Below, piece by piece: positions 22,101-35,549 of a stretch of DNA of 64,000 bases; positions within the stretch are counted from its first letter, which is position 1, and each line of letters starts with the position of its first letter. Source of the DNA: Apiosordaria backusii (Eukaryota; Ascomycota; Sordariomycetes; Sordariales; Lasiosphaeriaceae); the NCBI GenBank assembly GCA_030549205.1, contig JAUKTV010000002.1, positions 372,001-436,000 on the forward strand, written 5' to 3'. The notes beneath the pieces were generated by a model that did not search any database, was not told the origin of the DNA, and worked only from the letters and a program-made list of their open reading frames with translations. The position numbers and the translations under genes are program-made.

Positions 22101-25100
22101 CTCCCTCGACTCCCCTCGCTCTCGCTTCGTCCACCCCTTTCAACCATGGCGCCGTTCCAGGGGTCAAATGAAAATCGCATTGGTTCGGGGAAGAAAATTT
22201 TTTACGGTGAGCCAAAAGGGAGCAAATCAATCAGAAAAAAAAGATTGACGGGGGTCGGTGCCGTGTGTCCTCGACCGGGGGGTAAGACACGAGCAAGGTA
22301 GGGGTGTGCTTCTTCTAGAAAAAAACAAACCGTGCCCGGGTTCACCAGTGGACAGGACCGCCGCCAAGCCAGCCAAGGCCCGGCCAAAAATGAAGGTGAA
22401 GGGAGGTGTGCGCTCCATTGATGGCGCTAGGATAACAAGACTGTGTGATGGGTGTGTTGCCTCGTGCATGACGGGCTGGCCCTCTTCCTCGCACGGATCT
22501 GATGGATTGACCCGCGGCTGTGGACGTAATTTCGCAATTGCTCGTGTGCTGAATCTTGACCGTGCTGCGATACTGTACGGGGCCGTCCTCACCGTCGTCT
22601 GCTCCGGGATGCTTTGGCGAGCGACACGGTGAGCGGAGATGTGTCATCAAGTGGGATCAAGGGATGCCGTGCCGAAGGATTTGGTAAGCTGTGGTGAGGG
22701 ATGGTTGGAACATCAAGGAACGATCTCAACCAAAAGGCATGATACACGATGTACGCGAGCTGTGGCGATGTGTATCTCCGAGCCATTTGACTCGGCAAGA
22801 TATCGTAAGCGTTTGCTGGCCTCCCGAAAGGCCTGGTTGGAAGTGTGCCATGGGTATTTGCCAGGCCGTCCGTCCGTTCGTTATCCAACGCACACGGGAT
22901 AGCCACTTGCATTCGTAACATTGTTTCCATTCAAGCGATTTGATGTCGGTACCGGCAGAATGATTGGCAGTGACACACACGGCTTGGGCGGCTGGTGTCG
23001 TTTGCAAGCACATAACGGATTGTGCTCCAGGTCCTGGACACGAGGTCGCACGTTAATTTTCCGCTGGCGTTGCTGGTGAGGTTTTGTACGAGACGTGAGA
23101 CAGTATCTGGCCTCCCTCTAGTGTAGACCAATTTCTGGGTTGTAGGTTGGAGTAGCTGGCCTGTCGTTGAACCGGAGGGCTGCTGAGGTCTTATCAGTGC
23201 CCCTGTCAATCGATGTGAGATGGCATGAGAGACGACGCGGAATCGGTAGTTATGCTTGATATTGCGGCCAAAGAATAAATGATGCGGATGGGGATGATGG
23301 TGGAAAGCTACCCAAAAACGACGGCTGGTGGAGAGGTGGAATATTCCATCTAAATTTGTGATTGGTCGCATGCAAGTCCCGCCAGATCCCCCACTAAACG
23401 GCCTGCAGGTCGGTGCATTCGGGACACGTGAACATGAACGCCCACACGCATTGCGCCGAACAGTCGGTCCCCCGCGCCGGACAGACGGTTGATGGTCGCT
23501 GCCGCTTGGCGGGCCTCGATGATTCCAAGTCAGAATCTGCGAGGTCCAGGTTGGGGATAGAGACGTAACGGCCTGCGACCACATGACGACCTATGGATCT
23601 TAAACCTACTGTACATACATACGCTACACTATTCGGGTGGTGATGCTGTTCTGCTGTGTGCATCAACATGTCACAACTTCACACCTGCAAACCCCGCATC
23701 TCACCATCCCAATCCGGCGGATATGAGGGGTCTGGTGCATCATACACTACACTAAGAGAGGGGCAAGAGGCAACACTTCCAGCAGGAAATCCGAGATCAA
23801 GGCAAACGTCACCTGGCTGTCGCCTTCATATTCCAGCCTCCCACCTGCTTCCGAGTGCTCCGTCAACGAATATGACTCTCTCTTGATCTTCTCGCCCATC
23901 TTGCACCTACTCGAAGATAAAGGTTAACGCCGTCACTGATCGCCACCATCGCACATCGTGAAGGTACCTGACGTGCTGACGACCAGTTGCCGGCTGGGAA
24001 CCATTCACTTCATCTATCTCGTGCTTGGGACCCCCCTCTCTGTTACGAGTTGCCCAAAATTGCTCACACTTCAACAGGTATTCTCCGAAGACAACTGATC
24101 ATTCACACATACCCCGAAACGCGGGGCATACGTGTGTGAGTGAGTGAGTCTGTGTCTTGCGACGGGTTGCGCTCATCGTCCCAATCCCGCCTGCCACACA
24201 GAAACCTGCCGTCGTCGTCGCTCCGCCATCGCCAAGTTGTTAGCAGCAGCCTCGTCCACAAGGCCACAACATTTCAAGTGATCAGATAGGCCAGGGTGGC
24301 CAAAGCTGCTGTTCCGGATCCCCAGCCTTCTTGTGCCCCCCCGGCCTCGTTTGCAGGCAGAGGAGCCGTGGACGACGCCTCTTGAAAATTTTCACGGGCC
24401 GTTGGGAATTTGAAATGAGCCCTGGGCTTGACGCGACGTTGGACAGAGACCTTGAAATATTCCCAGTCATTGTGTGGACCAATCTCGCTTAGGGGGGGAA
24501 CATCGCACGCCTTCCCGTTTTGCAATCCATTTGCGAATTTCGCACATCCAGGACCTGGACCTGTCAAAGAAATGGAAAACTCTTGTTGAGTGATTCATCC
24601 GTGATTCATCTCAACATCGCCGATTGTGGTTCCGTTACGCAAAAGAAGCAGAGAAAATTCCAACCTCGTTCCAGGACCTGCCCTGGGACCTCTGGAAGAA
24701 GTCAGCGACCTCTCTCACTTCCAGGTTTCCAACAGGCAACGGAAATTCATTGGCCGCAAGACGGGCCGTGCTTGCGCTGGGAAAGACACAGTGTTTGGAA
24801 AATCCAATTGGGACTGGGTTGGATACATAGGATCCTGGTCAGACAGGGGGGAGGGTGGTGCTAGAACTATCCCTGTTGTCTTCCATGCACCATCACCGGT
24901 TACACACACGCCCCCACCATCAACATCAGCCCCCCAGCCCTCGAGCGAAAAAGTTCGCAAGGTGACTGAGAACAGACCTTGCCCCTGTTTTGGTGCGCGA
25001 GTGGGACTGCCCACCATTTTTTATAAAGGCCACCCACACCCGAAAACTCCCTCTCTTACCTTAGCACATTTGGCTTCGCCAAAATTTCTCATGAAATCAT

Positions 25101-25464
25101 TCACCAGTCAACCTCTTCGTCAACAACTCGATTACAAAGCAACACACTGGATCCCGACGAAGCGTCCAGTTCTTTCTCGCAACCGCCAGAGTTCCTGCGA
25201 CTTTGGTGACCGTGGCTCCGACCAGGACAGCGCATAAAAACATCAACCAGATCCCTTGATATGTCAGAAATCAGAAGACACTGTATCCCCCTTCTTCCTA
25301 CCGACCACAGACCAAGGTGAATTGGTCCCCTTTAGCGCCCAACACAGCAAACGATTCGACAACGACAAGAACAACAGAAACAACACAAAACAACGACAGC
25401 CCTTGGCATCGGGCGAGGGGCCATTTGAGAGGATTTCTTTTTCTAAAGGATTTGCAACAGTTTG
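16125..25464. other. 9.3-kb gene-poor region
   Basis: No gene is supported here. Many open frames of 60-217 codons occur on both strands, but none has a recognisable domain, a good start context or a plausible splice partner, and several overlap each other in opposite directions. Composition is balanced and unlike the RIPped block further right, so this is not decayed repeat. It may be a long regulatory or leader region for the plus-strand gene at 25465, or hold non-coding RNAs that cannot be seen by eye. Confidence 0.45.
25022..25028 (+). promoter_or_regulatory. Candidate TATA box upstream of the Ser/Pro-rich gene
   Basis: TATAAAG occurs 443 nt before the ATG at 25465. The intervening leader becomes AC/AA-rich (25330-25400), typical of fungal 5' untranslated regions. 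Motif match only. Confidence 0.35.
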
Positions 25465-26754
25465 ATGTCTCGAAGGACATCACAAGAGCCGGAGACGATG
25501 GCCAGCTATTCGCCCTATGCGTCTACCCGCACTGCGGAATTTTTCTACGACGACACCAAGTTTCCCAGCCCATCGCCGACACCATCGCCCCGGGGACCCG
25601 GCTACTATGGACCACCTCCGGTTCAGCGACCGGCCACCCGCGCCCACTTCCGCACCCCGAGCCAGACGGGAGCCTTCTCCAGGCACGACTTTCCAAGTCC
25701 TCGGACGCCCCAATCGTTCTCGCCTCGGTACAATAGCGAAGGCCAGTACGCCACTGCCAATGTGAATGTGAGTCAATCGCGGTCTTCACGCAAGCAAAGT
25801 TTTTCGGGATCGCCTCCCAGGAGGGAGCGTCGCAGCACCTCATTTTCCTATTATCCGGTCGTGGACGCGCATGGAGAGTCGGACGAGGACGAGCTCATCG
25901 AGATCGATGGTGTCACCTTCTTGCTGCCGGGAAGGTCATCCAAGTCGAGGCGCAGCAAAGACTTCTTCACTGTCAACGCTGGGAGAGGGCACGCAACTGA
26001 TTACCACTACTATAAACAGGGCGGTCCCTACTTCGACAGAGAGAGAGAGGCGGGGTTCCCATCGCCGCGCTTTGAGGAGCAACGCCGTACCGCTCCCGTC
26101 GGCGGTCATGCCCGTCGCAGTTCCACCTCGGTCCCGCAGAGACCTCAAACTGCCCGCCCCACCGCCAACCCCCACAAGAAGCCACCGCCATCACCTGCCA
26201 CTCGCGCTGCCACGGAGGCGGATGCTAAGCGGCACAAGATCCCGCCCGGATACTCTCTCAAGAACTGGGATCCCACTGAGGAGCCCATCATGCTGCTCGG
26301 TAGTGTTTTTGATGCCAACTCCCTTGGAAAGTGGATCTATGACTGGACCGTCTACCACCATGGACCTTCCACCCCCATCTCGGACATGGCCGGAGAGATG
26401 TGGCTTCTTCTCATCCAGCTGGCCGGGAAGATTAAGCGTGCCGAGGAGTCCGTCCCTAAGATCCGGGCCCAGGAGAACAAGGAGATGGTTGAGGAGTTCA
26501 TCGAGGCCGGCGACCGCCTGACCGATAAACTCCGCAAGCTCCTCAAGGCCTGCGAAGCACCTATGCTTCGCGTCAAGACCACCCAGAAGAAGGACCCCCA
26601 GCTCGGAAAGAACGCCGGTGTAGAGTTTGTCCTGACCCTCTTCGGCCGTGAGCGTGAACTGGAGAAGACCGAGCGCTTCATGCATTCCGTCCGCCTCTGG
26701 AACCTGCGTTTCGATACCAACTGCGAGGAGATCCTCCGGAGCCCGACCTTGTAA
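25465..26754 (+). CDS. Fungal-specific Ser/Pro-rich protein with conserved C-terminal domain
   Basis: Single exon of 429 aa from the ATG at 25465 (MSRRTSQEPE); a second in-frame Met 11 codons later is an alternative start. Residues 1 to about 245 are disordered: rich in Ser, Pro, Arg and Tyr, with an acidic patch GESDEDELIEIDGVTFLLPG (about 135-155) and Arg/Ser stretches that suggest phosphorylation. Residues about 250 to the end form a folded, helix-rich domain opening HKIPPGYSLKNWDPTEEP and continuing LLGSVFDANSLGKWIYDWT, then charged helices. Similar proteins in ascomycete genomes often carry the misleading name 'vegetative cell wall protein gp1'. There is no signal peptide or membrane segment, so a cell-wall role is unsupported. 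No function is known to me. It stands alone between two deserts of about 9 kb. Confidence 0.85.
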   Translation: MSRRTSQEPETMASYSPYASTRTAEFFYDDTKFPSPSPTPSPRGPGYYGPPPVQRPATRAHFRTPSQTGAFSRHDFPSPRTPQSFSPRYNSEGQYATANVNVSQSRSSRKQSFSGSPPRRERRSTSFSYYPVVDAHGESDEDELIEIDGVTFLLPGRSSKSRRSKDFFTVNAGRGHATDYHYYKQGGPYFDREREAGFPSPRFEEQRRTAPVGGHARRSSTSVPQRPQTARPTANPHKKPPPSPATRAATEADAKRHKIPPGYSLKNWDPTEEPIMLLGSVFDANSLGKWIYDWTVYHHGPSTPISDMAGEMWLLLIQLAGKIKRAEESVPKIRAQENKEMVEEFIEAGDRLTDKLRKLLKACEAPMLRVKTTQKKDPQLGKNAGVEFVLTLFGRERELEKTERFMHSVRLWNLRFDTNCEEILRSPTL

Positions 26755-28934
26755 AATTATTGCCTTCGTGGTTTCTCATCTCCCGTCCTCGTCGGCTCGC
26801 CCTCCCACATCACACATCTTCCGCCACACATCATCACCACACCTCAACACAAACAAAGAAAACCCAAAATGGATTCACAGGAGCCAGGTTGTACGATTAG
26901 GTCTCTTTTCCAACTTTTCCGGTCACCCGGGTCTTATACAGAGGCTTTCCCAGCCTCAACTCGGTAAACACGGGCGGGATCACTCCCTTGCGCGCGTGTC
27001 GTCTTTTTCCGGTCTTTCCACAGCGATACCCAATACCCAATGTGCAGACGAGGCAGGATCGGACATGATTATTATTACTATTACTACTACACAGCAGCAA
27101 CAGAATCGCTGCGATATTGTTACAGGAGGGACCACGGATAGCAAAAAGTACCGGTGTTTGGTTTATTTATTTTTCAGTTGGATGGATCTCGGGGCAGGTC
27201 TTTGGATCTCGGAGGATATTTGTTTTTTGCTCTCAAGTTGTTTAGGCGAGACATTACCTCGTCATATCTAATGGTCTTTTGTTTTCTGTTTTATCTTGTT
27301 GCTGGGGTCGGCATCGCTGGGCGTCCAATGAGCCTCGTTCATTTTTTACAATGTCTGAAGGGTGCCTCGATTTTTTTACGGCACCCATTTCCTTTTCCTT
27401 TTCCTTTTCTCTTCCACAAGGTGGATATACCCCTTTTTATTTATTGTTTGTGCAAGATATCTGGCAATGACGATGGGGTTATAGAATTAGCGGTAGCAAT
27501 TAGATGGAAAACTTTGGGTTCGATTTTGATATTGTATGGACCTTTTAATTCACAGCTCACTATTTGTTTCTCCCCTCATCAAAAATAGATCAGTCTATTA
27601 GGGCATTTTTTTCCAGTGTGTCTTGTCAAGTGTGCGTCATTCTCAACATTTTTTTTCTGTGCAGTCGGGTGGGAAATCTCACCACATTCCTCGTCTACGA
27701 TGCTGTCCGTCATGCCTACAGAAGTAACACATCAAAATTTATGCACTTTTGAAATGCGAAATTCATCGGAGGTGGATATTAGAAACAAACGTGCCAATGA
27801 ACACTGCATTTCCTTTCCCTCGATAAATTTCCTCTCCCTCTCCCGCGCCGGTGAAATGTGCCATGGTGGAAAAATAAAACCCTAAAATCCAGCCCTAACA
27901 CCTCGCCATGCCACACAAGCATGCAGGATTGTTAGCTGCACAAACTCCTCTCCTCCTCGTGAATCCCGACCAGTGTCGGAACCCCCTTTCCGTACCTCAC
28001 TTGTGTCTGTTCGTTTTTCTTTTCTTTCTGCGCCGCTGAGATTTTGATGATATCACACTCGCACACAAATGTCAGAAAAGAAAATGGAAAGGTGTGGTTG
28101 GAAAATAATCGTAAGATAGGTAAGGTAGATGGCTTGTGTCAGACAGAGACATAGAGAGGCTGGCGCACTTCCCGGTCCCTGTGTTGGGGATTGGGATTAC
28201 GTGCATGGAAATCTGGTGGTGGGAAAGTCAGGGCATGGATTCCACACCCCCTGGAGGATGACGGGAAGGGTGGGAAGGTTGGGAAAGATGACAAGATGAA
28301 CATTAATGCTAGGATTCTTACACGGAAAAATCCATCAAGATTGTTTAACATGCCCATTCCTTGCAGACCCAATCATTTTGCGAACTTTTCCACAAACACA
28401 AGCGAGCGAGCGACTCCATCGGTAGGGCTGCTCTGTCAAATGTCAATTGTGGAGTTTTTGGAAATCTGAAGGTCAGGATGGCGGTCCCAACTTTATTCAT
28501 TTTTCGTCTGATCTCAACGTTGTCAAAGTCATGGAATCCATTCCCAATTGACATCGTTTCCAATTGAACAAGGAATGGCATGCTTGGTGAAGAACACAGT
28601 GCCCCAGGAATACCAGGGTAACGGATTTCGACTTTGCATGAGTATGAGGGACGGGATGACACTCATCACCACCATCCACCAACCGATGGCTGAACCGGCT
28701 GCCGACCGAACCGAGGAAAATTCTTTATCTGTATTTTCCATCCCTTCCGACGCAACACATTTTGTGAACAGATGTGTCTTTTTCGGTTTGGCGGGCATCA
28801 AATCGGTCCGTCGGCCGCCCTTCCTCTCACACCGGACCTCCCGCTCTCCAAAAGTCCGGGTCGTTGTCGCTCGGTTGGAGTCCTTCCGTTCTGTTCTTAA
28901 CCTCACAGCCGCCGAGACTGTCCCTCAATCAGAA

Positions 28935-28965
28935 TTTTTTTTTTTTTTTTGTGTGTGTGTGTGTG

Positions 28966-29008
<43 letters not shown>
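28935..29008. repeat. T-tract plus (GT)n microsatellite
   Basis: A 16-nt T run is followed by about 58 nt of GT repeats with one interruption. It lies in the gene-poor region and does not overlap any supported gene. Such tracts can form Z-DNA and are variable in length between strains. Confidence 0.9.
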
Positions 29009-29010
<2 letters not shown>

Positions 29011-31086
29011 GCTGAGAAACATGAAACATAATCCCTCCCTTGCTGCAATCTTCTGTTTTTTTCTTGTTGATCAGACCTGATCAGCTCAGTGGAGATCCAT
29101 CACAGCTGAATGTCCGTCATGCAAGTCACCTCCCGTAATAACTGAATGAGATGATGATGCTCCTGCTCCTGACGGGGTTGGATGACCTGACTTACGGGTA
29201 TCGACAGGACTGCATCATGGATACGACATGGTCACATCGTGTGGCTCCTTTTATTGAAACTGGAAGGGAACAGATAGATGCAAACGGCCGCTAAGGAGAC
29301 AAACCGTGGGGACCGCTAACAAGGTTGGTTGGTTGTACAGGACGTGGTACCGGCGTGCGTGCTGCAGTGGTTTTATTGACGGGTTGTCGGGAGCGAGCGT
29401 ACTTGGGCGGGCGGTATCATGAACAACAGCAGCCGTTACCCGCCTGTATTCGTGTATGTATAAAAATGATGATGTGTGCGGCCGACGACGACCTTCAAAC
29501 ACCCCCCATCCGGGTGCTTTTTACGAGGTTTACGAGAGCAAAAAGGTCTTCGTTTCTCTTGTGAGCTGTGATTGGTGATTCCCTTCTGAGAAGGGAAGGT
29601 TTGTCGGGGGCGCAGTCGGACAGATGCTCGGGGAATAAAACCCCGTGCTCTGCGTCTGCGATGTGGTTAGGGATGGTTATCGTTGACAATCGACGGTGAT
29701 TGATAGACTGGGAGCCCAACCGTCGGTGTGTTTCTTATTAAGGTACTGTGCCGATGAGCTTCCCGTGTATGAGAGGGAAGGATGAGGGTTTGTTCAACCC
29801 TCCATCTACGATTAATCTGATCCTCTTGATAAAAGAAAAAGAGGCGTATGAGGAGAAAGTCAATATCTAGCCCCCACTGCGTCGAGGTGCACTGTGTTGT
29901 ACCCTCTCTCTTGAAACAAAGAAGTCCGGTAGATGGTAGCTACCTAGGGTATGAGGCTGGACTGCACGGCGCGGCTAGGAGAGGGGGGCGTGTAAAGAGT
30001 TCTTTCGGGCCACGGATATGACATGTTCTGTGCCCTGAAACATATTGTTGAGAAAAAAGTCTGTGGATCGAGACGAGGATCTGCCGGGTGAAACTGCGAA
30101 ACATGATCGCAACAAGAGGGTTTTTGTGGCTGGTTGCTCCTCCCTGCAGTTCAACAACCTGCGTGACAGGATCAAGGCTGCAGTGCGCTTGGGCCGCAAG
30201 AAGGACTTCGTGCCTTCCTTCGAGGGGGCAGACGGCGATCCGGGCGTTGGACGTTGAGAAAAGGTTTTGGGTTTGAAGCCTGGGCTTCTGCCATCTCAAC
30301 TTTGGCTTGCGACGACAGGCTTAGAAGTGTGCACATATCGCGTTGCATGGCATCATCGCATGAATGGCACGACCTGTCCAGCCCTACAAGTGGATTCCTC
30401 AGCCAGCTCACATGCAGACACAGATATGCCCAACCAACCCAACGCCCAACCTTCACCACACAGCCTTCCATTCCCCTCCAGCCGCCGGCCGTGTGAGTCG
30501 AAGACCAGTGCAGTAAGGTTACCTAGTACATCACACCACGTTTGGTGAGGGGTTGGGCCCTCATTACTGACTCGATGTCTGCCTCACAGGCGCTGTGCTG
30601 CCGTGACGAGAGACAAACACCGTACCCCTCTCACGATGGTGCATCCCATCACATTGGACGGCGTCAAGCTTTGACGCCTTGCAGCGATCAACACCATCAG
30701 GTGTGTTCCACACTTTCGGCGCTGGACCGCCGCCGCGATTTGACATTGACAAAAGCATTCAGCTCAACTCCAAAACGACATCACAGCGATTGACTTAACC
30801 GGCACCAGTATGTACCGTCTGCACCGCCGGTAAGTCCGCCCAATCCCCCCCGATCCTTCCTCACCCGGTACACTCTCCTGCAGCCCCCTCGTGGTGTGGC
30901 TTTTTCTTTCGGGTTCTTTCACCACCAGTCCACCCACCACTGTAAAACTGCGCCTCTCTCTTACTTACCTTACATTTTTTGTTCTCTTCTGTGGTGTTTC
31001 CTGCACACGTTCTCTCTGCCCCTGCGGCACAGCACGGCGCGGAGGGGGTGAGAGTTGTGCTCGGCGGCAGTTGGTCAGTCCCAACA

Positions 31087-31110
31087 TGTGTGTGTGTGTG
31101 TGTGTGTGTG
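31087..31110. repeat. (TG)12 microsatellite
   Basis: Twelve uninterrupted TG units stand in non-coding sequence. This is a simple, probably length-variable tract. Confidence 0.9.
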
Positions 31111-33139
31111 CCACGCGGGCCAGTTTTGTAGACCCCTATTTTGGGGTTTTGTGTGTTTCCGGTGATAAGTGGGATGGAGGGGGGGAGCTGGGGTGGAAGG
31201 GCCGAAGATGACGGTGCAGGATCGGTGCCGAGGACTGAGGGTATGCCGTCAGGGAATGTTGTGTCCTTTCTGGCGCAGAAGGTTGAGAGGATGGCCAATG
31301 GTGGTGTCTTTTGCAGTTGTGATGCCGAGTGGCGAGTGAATCCAGCGAAATCCATTTACCGCCCCCAGGCAAGAGGGGGGATGGTGGTGGTGATCTGAGC
31401 AGCAAGGCTGCAACAACAGCAGCCTTATCACGATGAAAGTGTTTGAAGTTTGCTATGGACAGCGCGCCTGTGTACCTAGGTACCTTATGCACAACTGCTA
31501 CCGTCCTGTTCCGTACCACAGTGGTTGTTGTGTCGCGTGGGAAAAGATTAGGCGCACTCCCCACCTTCATGCTCTGCTCGGTCTTGGGGAGATGGGTATA
31601 TGTACGGCGCATGCAGAAGGGGCCGCTGAGAAGATGGGCTACATATAATATGCCAGGCCTTTTATTGGTGGCACTATACTACCCTACCATCCATTTTCGG
31701 GTTCTTTCAGGGCTTGCTATGCAAGTTTGCCTCGTGATGGTTTGTTGGTGGTTTGGGGCCAGAGCCTTGCGTCAAAGTTGGGTGCGTATTTGGTGGTAGG
31801 TATGGGGTGGGTGTCTGCATTTGCTTCACTTCTTTCTCAGGTCTTCTATTTTCTGAGAGGTGCTAGTTTCTTTTTTGGTCTGGAGTTGCACTACTACAGC
31901 TCCACGAGATGGAGATCGCACGGGTTCCGAGCAGGTGTGATGGTTGCTCGGTTGGGGCTATTCGGATAAAAACGAGCGCACACTCTGCGTACTGCAACCG
32001 TGCCTAGGTAGGATTTGCGTTGAAGGGCTGCATTGGCGTTCGGTCTGTGTCTTCTGGGTACTATGGTATGTCCGGATGCTGCTTGCTGTTCAACCTCGCC
32101 CTCCATGATCTTTGAAGCCATGGCAGTCGCCAAACGCATCTTTTTGCTTGCCGAAGCATGAGAATCAAGAATCATTACTTTAAAGCTAAAGCGAGAGTTT
32201 TCGCTTAACGTAATAAATCTCCTGACTGGGCAGCCAGATCCAGACATTTCGGTAGTGAGGATGGGGTTGAGACCAATGCCGCAGCAGGTAACCTCACGAC
32301 GTTATCTGTTGCCCTGCAAGCAAGCGCTTGTCGAACAAACTGCGCATGCCAAGAGGAGCCGTCTGCTCACAAACGACGCCAGACTCGCCATCACCTAAGC
32401 AGTCATGATTGCTTCAATGTTGGGCTTCGCAGCGCTGGGCATCAGCATAGTACGAGGCCTTCATACTCGGTCTATCTGATGTTGCATTCGAGGCAAGCAA
32501 AAAGTCAGACAGATAATTGTGCACTTGGCGCAAATCGCTTACACCTGCCTGACCAAGGGCGGTGGGATATTGCATACAGTTCGTCGTTCATGAATCTAAT
32601 ACCTGGTAATGTTTGCCAGATCCCGCTGAGCACGGCATATCGGTCTCGGTCCGATCTGTCTGCCGATATCGCCGGCCATCAGCTACAACGTAAGATTTAA
32701 GATAGAAGCTATCTGCACCCGTTGAAGTTATTAAGAGGCTCTCGGTGCTCGGTCTGCTGTTGAATCCGGCAATACGCTTTTTACAAGTGAGACCAAGTAC
32801 TAAAGCAAGGTAACCGAGACATCTGCCAGAAGAGGAAGAAGCAGCATGCCACTTCAACTGTCAACGGTGGAGGTCAGCCCCAAAGAGGACAGCACTGTAT
32901 GCAGAATACAGTACGCTGCCACTAATTTGTGAAGGGGATACTTCTTCTTACCATCCCACATACAGAGTCTAGCATCTGCACACCCTTCACCTTAGAGAGA
33001 TAGGAAAGAGGGGGGGTGTATTTACCGAGGCCCCCTTCAACGATCACGCTTCACTACAACGCTACTCCTGCACTCCATGCACTGCGCCTAGCCCAACAGC
33101 ACCCGGTAAACCTATGAACAGAAAGCGAAGCACACCGTC

Positions 33140-33430
33140 ATACTAACCAGATCTTATCTCTCCCGCCTAAAAATACATAAGCAGCTAGTCTACACAATCC
33201 TAACATACGTCTCGCAGGCATGCTTGTGGATAGGTGCCTAGTCCTTCTTGAAGGGTTATGTAACTGCAAGCAGAAGATGGCAGTGCTGGACCGAGATGTT
33301 TCAAGATTCGGGTTTCATCGTGTAGATATTTTAAGGGAAGCCTAGAGATAGATAATTCAGCAACCTCAATCGAGGAGATATCGAGATCATCAATACTACA
33401 AGATAAGACAAAGATTACAAGCAGAATAAA
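33140..33430 (+). mobile_element. Possible LINE (Tad/jockey-like) 3' pol remnant
   Basis: Fragments in shifting frames read like the end of a LINE reverse-transcriptase ORF, for example SRLKIHKQLVYTILTYVSQA near 33160-33230 (compare the usual K-x-L-x-Y-x-x-x-I-x-P-I-L-T-Y pattern). Frames are broken by stops and no flanking A-tail or target duplication was identified. Weak evidence; it could be chance. Confidence 0.2.
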
Positions 33431-35549
33431 GTAAGCACATTAATCATGATGATGACTAACACCACACTACCATAACAGCCGCCATCCCCATAACCTTCTC
33501 AGTCCAAAAGTCATCACCACCAGCCCTTCAAAGTATAAAGACACGCGCGCATAATCACCCCAATCTACCCCGAACCCCGAAATATCCTCATAAAGTGAAA
33601 AAGGCTAGGAATGGAAAGAGACAAAAAGTTTTACGCGCACAGCAAAAAAGGTGTTCACACCCATCACAGTGAATCACAGCAGATCACAGTCACACAAGCA
33701 TCGCTGATTGGCTCTGTTCCACAACGGTGCAGCAAACAGGACATGCACGACATCTACTATTTGGGGGAACTGCTGAGCACTCTTCTTGGCTCAACGTTAG
33801 CCGCCCGCTGAGCACACCACCCGCTGAGGCGTCAGCATACCAAGCCCATCGTGGTGCGCGCGCGCAATCCAGAGTGTGTGGGTGAGTGAGTGTTTGTGTG
33901 CACACAAAGGTTACTAAGGTGAAAGTGGACCAACACAAGATCGTCACCTACCGAGGTATGGAGCGGCATATTGCGTGATTCATCATGTTCGGTGAGTATG
34001 TAGACGGATTTATACGCGCTTTATAGTCTATCCGCCATAGCTAAGGTAGGGACCGTATGGTGGGCGGTTAGTATCACGCTGGACTGGCAGCAATGATGTC
34101 TGGACTGGAAGTTCTGTGCCTCGCGACACCTAAAAGCGGGATGGAGAATAGCCCATAGCGATAAGACAAAAGAAATACAGTAGTGCGTTCTCTTTTTTAC
34201 AAGAACTTTGAAGTCGGGACTGTAAACAGCAAAGTCAAGCAGAGATGAGACGTCCTCATGGTAAAAGAATGTTACCACCAGCCTCAAAGCCTGTCGGCTA
34301 AACCTCCAAACAAAGAACAGCGATATTTACTTCCCACCAGCCAACCAGGCATCTTATCTGGTCTTCAGCTCTCCTTCAGCTTCTCCAACCTTCCCTGGCA
34401 TCTCAAACCCCCACCAGCTAGCTAGCTACAAGGCAAGTCAACGTCATACTTAATCCTCACTCAACATTGAACCCCAAGAAACCTCATCATGGAAAACACA
34501 AAATCCCATCCACAACCAGCTGTTTCATCTCCATCCAGCTCTAAACTAACCCCAGCCACAATCAGATAACTGATCCTCACGAAAAGAACATGAAACAGAC
34601 ACCCAAAGACTTACCTAACGCCACAAATCCCGTAAGGCTGAAGCTGAACTTGCTCAGCCTCGATCTCATGAACGTCCCCCCCAAACGCCGTCATGATCAG
34701 TGGTCGCCCACCTGCGGCCCTTCCCTCAAGCTCCCAATCCAATCCACATGGCTTTCCCAGGCCAAATATGTGGCTTGCCAATTGCTTCTCGCCCCCTCTC
34801 CCACGGGACGGTCGGGCAAGATGGCAAGCCACATCCCCAGACCAGGTGTATAAAGTTAGGGCCACAGACGCGGTTGACACGGGAGGGCACACTTGCAGCA
34901 CACTTGCAGCGGAGATCGCCATACCCCGCAGCTAACCGGAGTAGCGATTAACCCTATCCCTTTCCATTCAAATCACCCCTTGCCCCTGAGCACATTCAGG
35001 AGGTGATGTTTACGCCGTGACAAAGACATGGTGTTGTGGCCGAAATTGAGGAAGAATTTTGGTTGGATGTACAAATTCCAATTCCATGAAACGCAATAAT
35101 AATCTCCATTTTAAAGCAGCACACACCAATTTTGAAGCCCACGTTCTTATCTGATCTGCGTTATCTTTGACCCCTGTCGTCTTCATCACAGGGATATCAC
35201 CTGGCAATTAGTCTCAGTGGCTCAGACCTTCTCTTCGTTCCGGTCGCGCTAGCGCGACCCGCCCCACCTCCTTCCGGGGGTGTTGGTGGGGGGTGGAGCA
35301 AAAGCAAAAGGTACATGCACACAACGGACGCGACGCGCTGGTCTGAGCTGCTGAGACAAGCCCGGCGATGAATTTGCGCCTTCGGCGTCGCAATACTGAC
35401 TCATAAGGGCCAACGGAGGTTTAGGTTTGCCATTACCGAACAAACTTTGTCAGAACTCACCCATAAGTAAGGTACGTTTCCCAGCTCGGCTCCCAACCTC
35501 ATCGCAAGACTCCAATGCTTTTCCCGCCCATTACTTCTCGAACCCGAAA

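Larger units (their letters stand above)
26755..35549. other. 8.8-kb gene-poor region
   Basis: The first few hundred bases are the 3' flank of the preceding gene. I found no complete gene. Stretches that read like coding remnants but remain unassigned are the minus strand near 31894-32247 (for example FSFKVMILDSHASASKKMR) and the minus strand near 34611-34922 (for example FGLGKPCGLDWELEG). Microsatellites are listed separately. No tRNA or 5S rRNA was seen. Confidence 0.4.

Noticed and set aside
22931..23584. 217-codon minus-strand frame in the first desert
   Set aside because: No domain, no start context and no similarity to anything I recognise; likely chance in stop-poor sequence.
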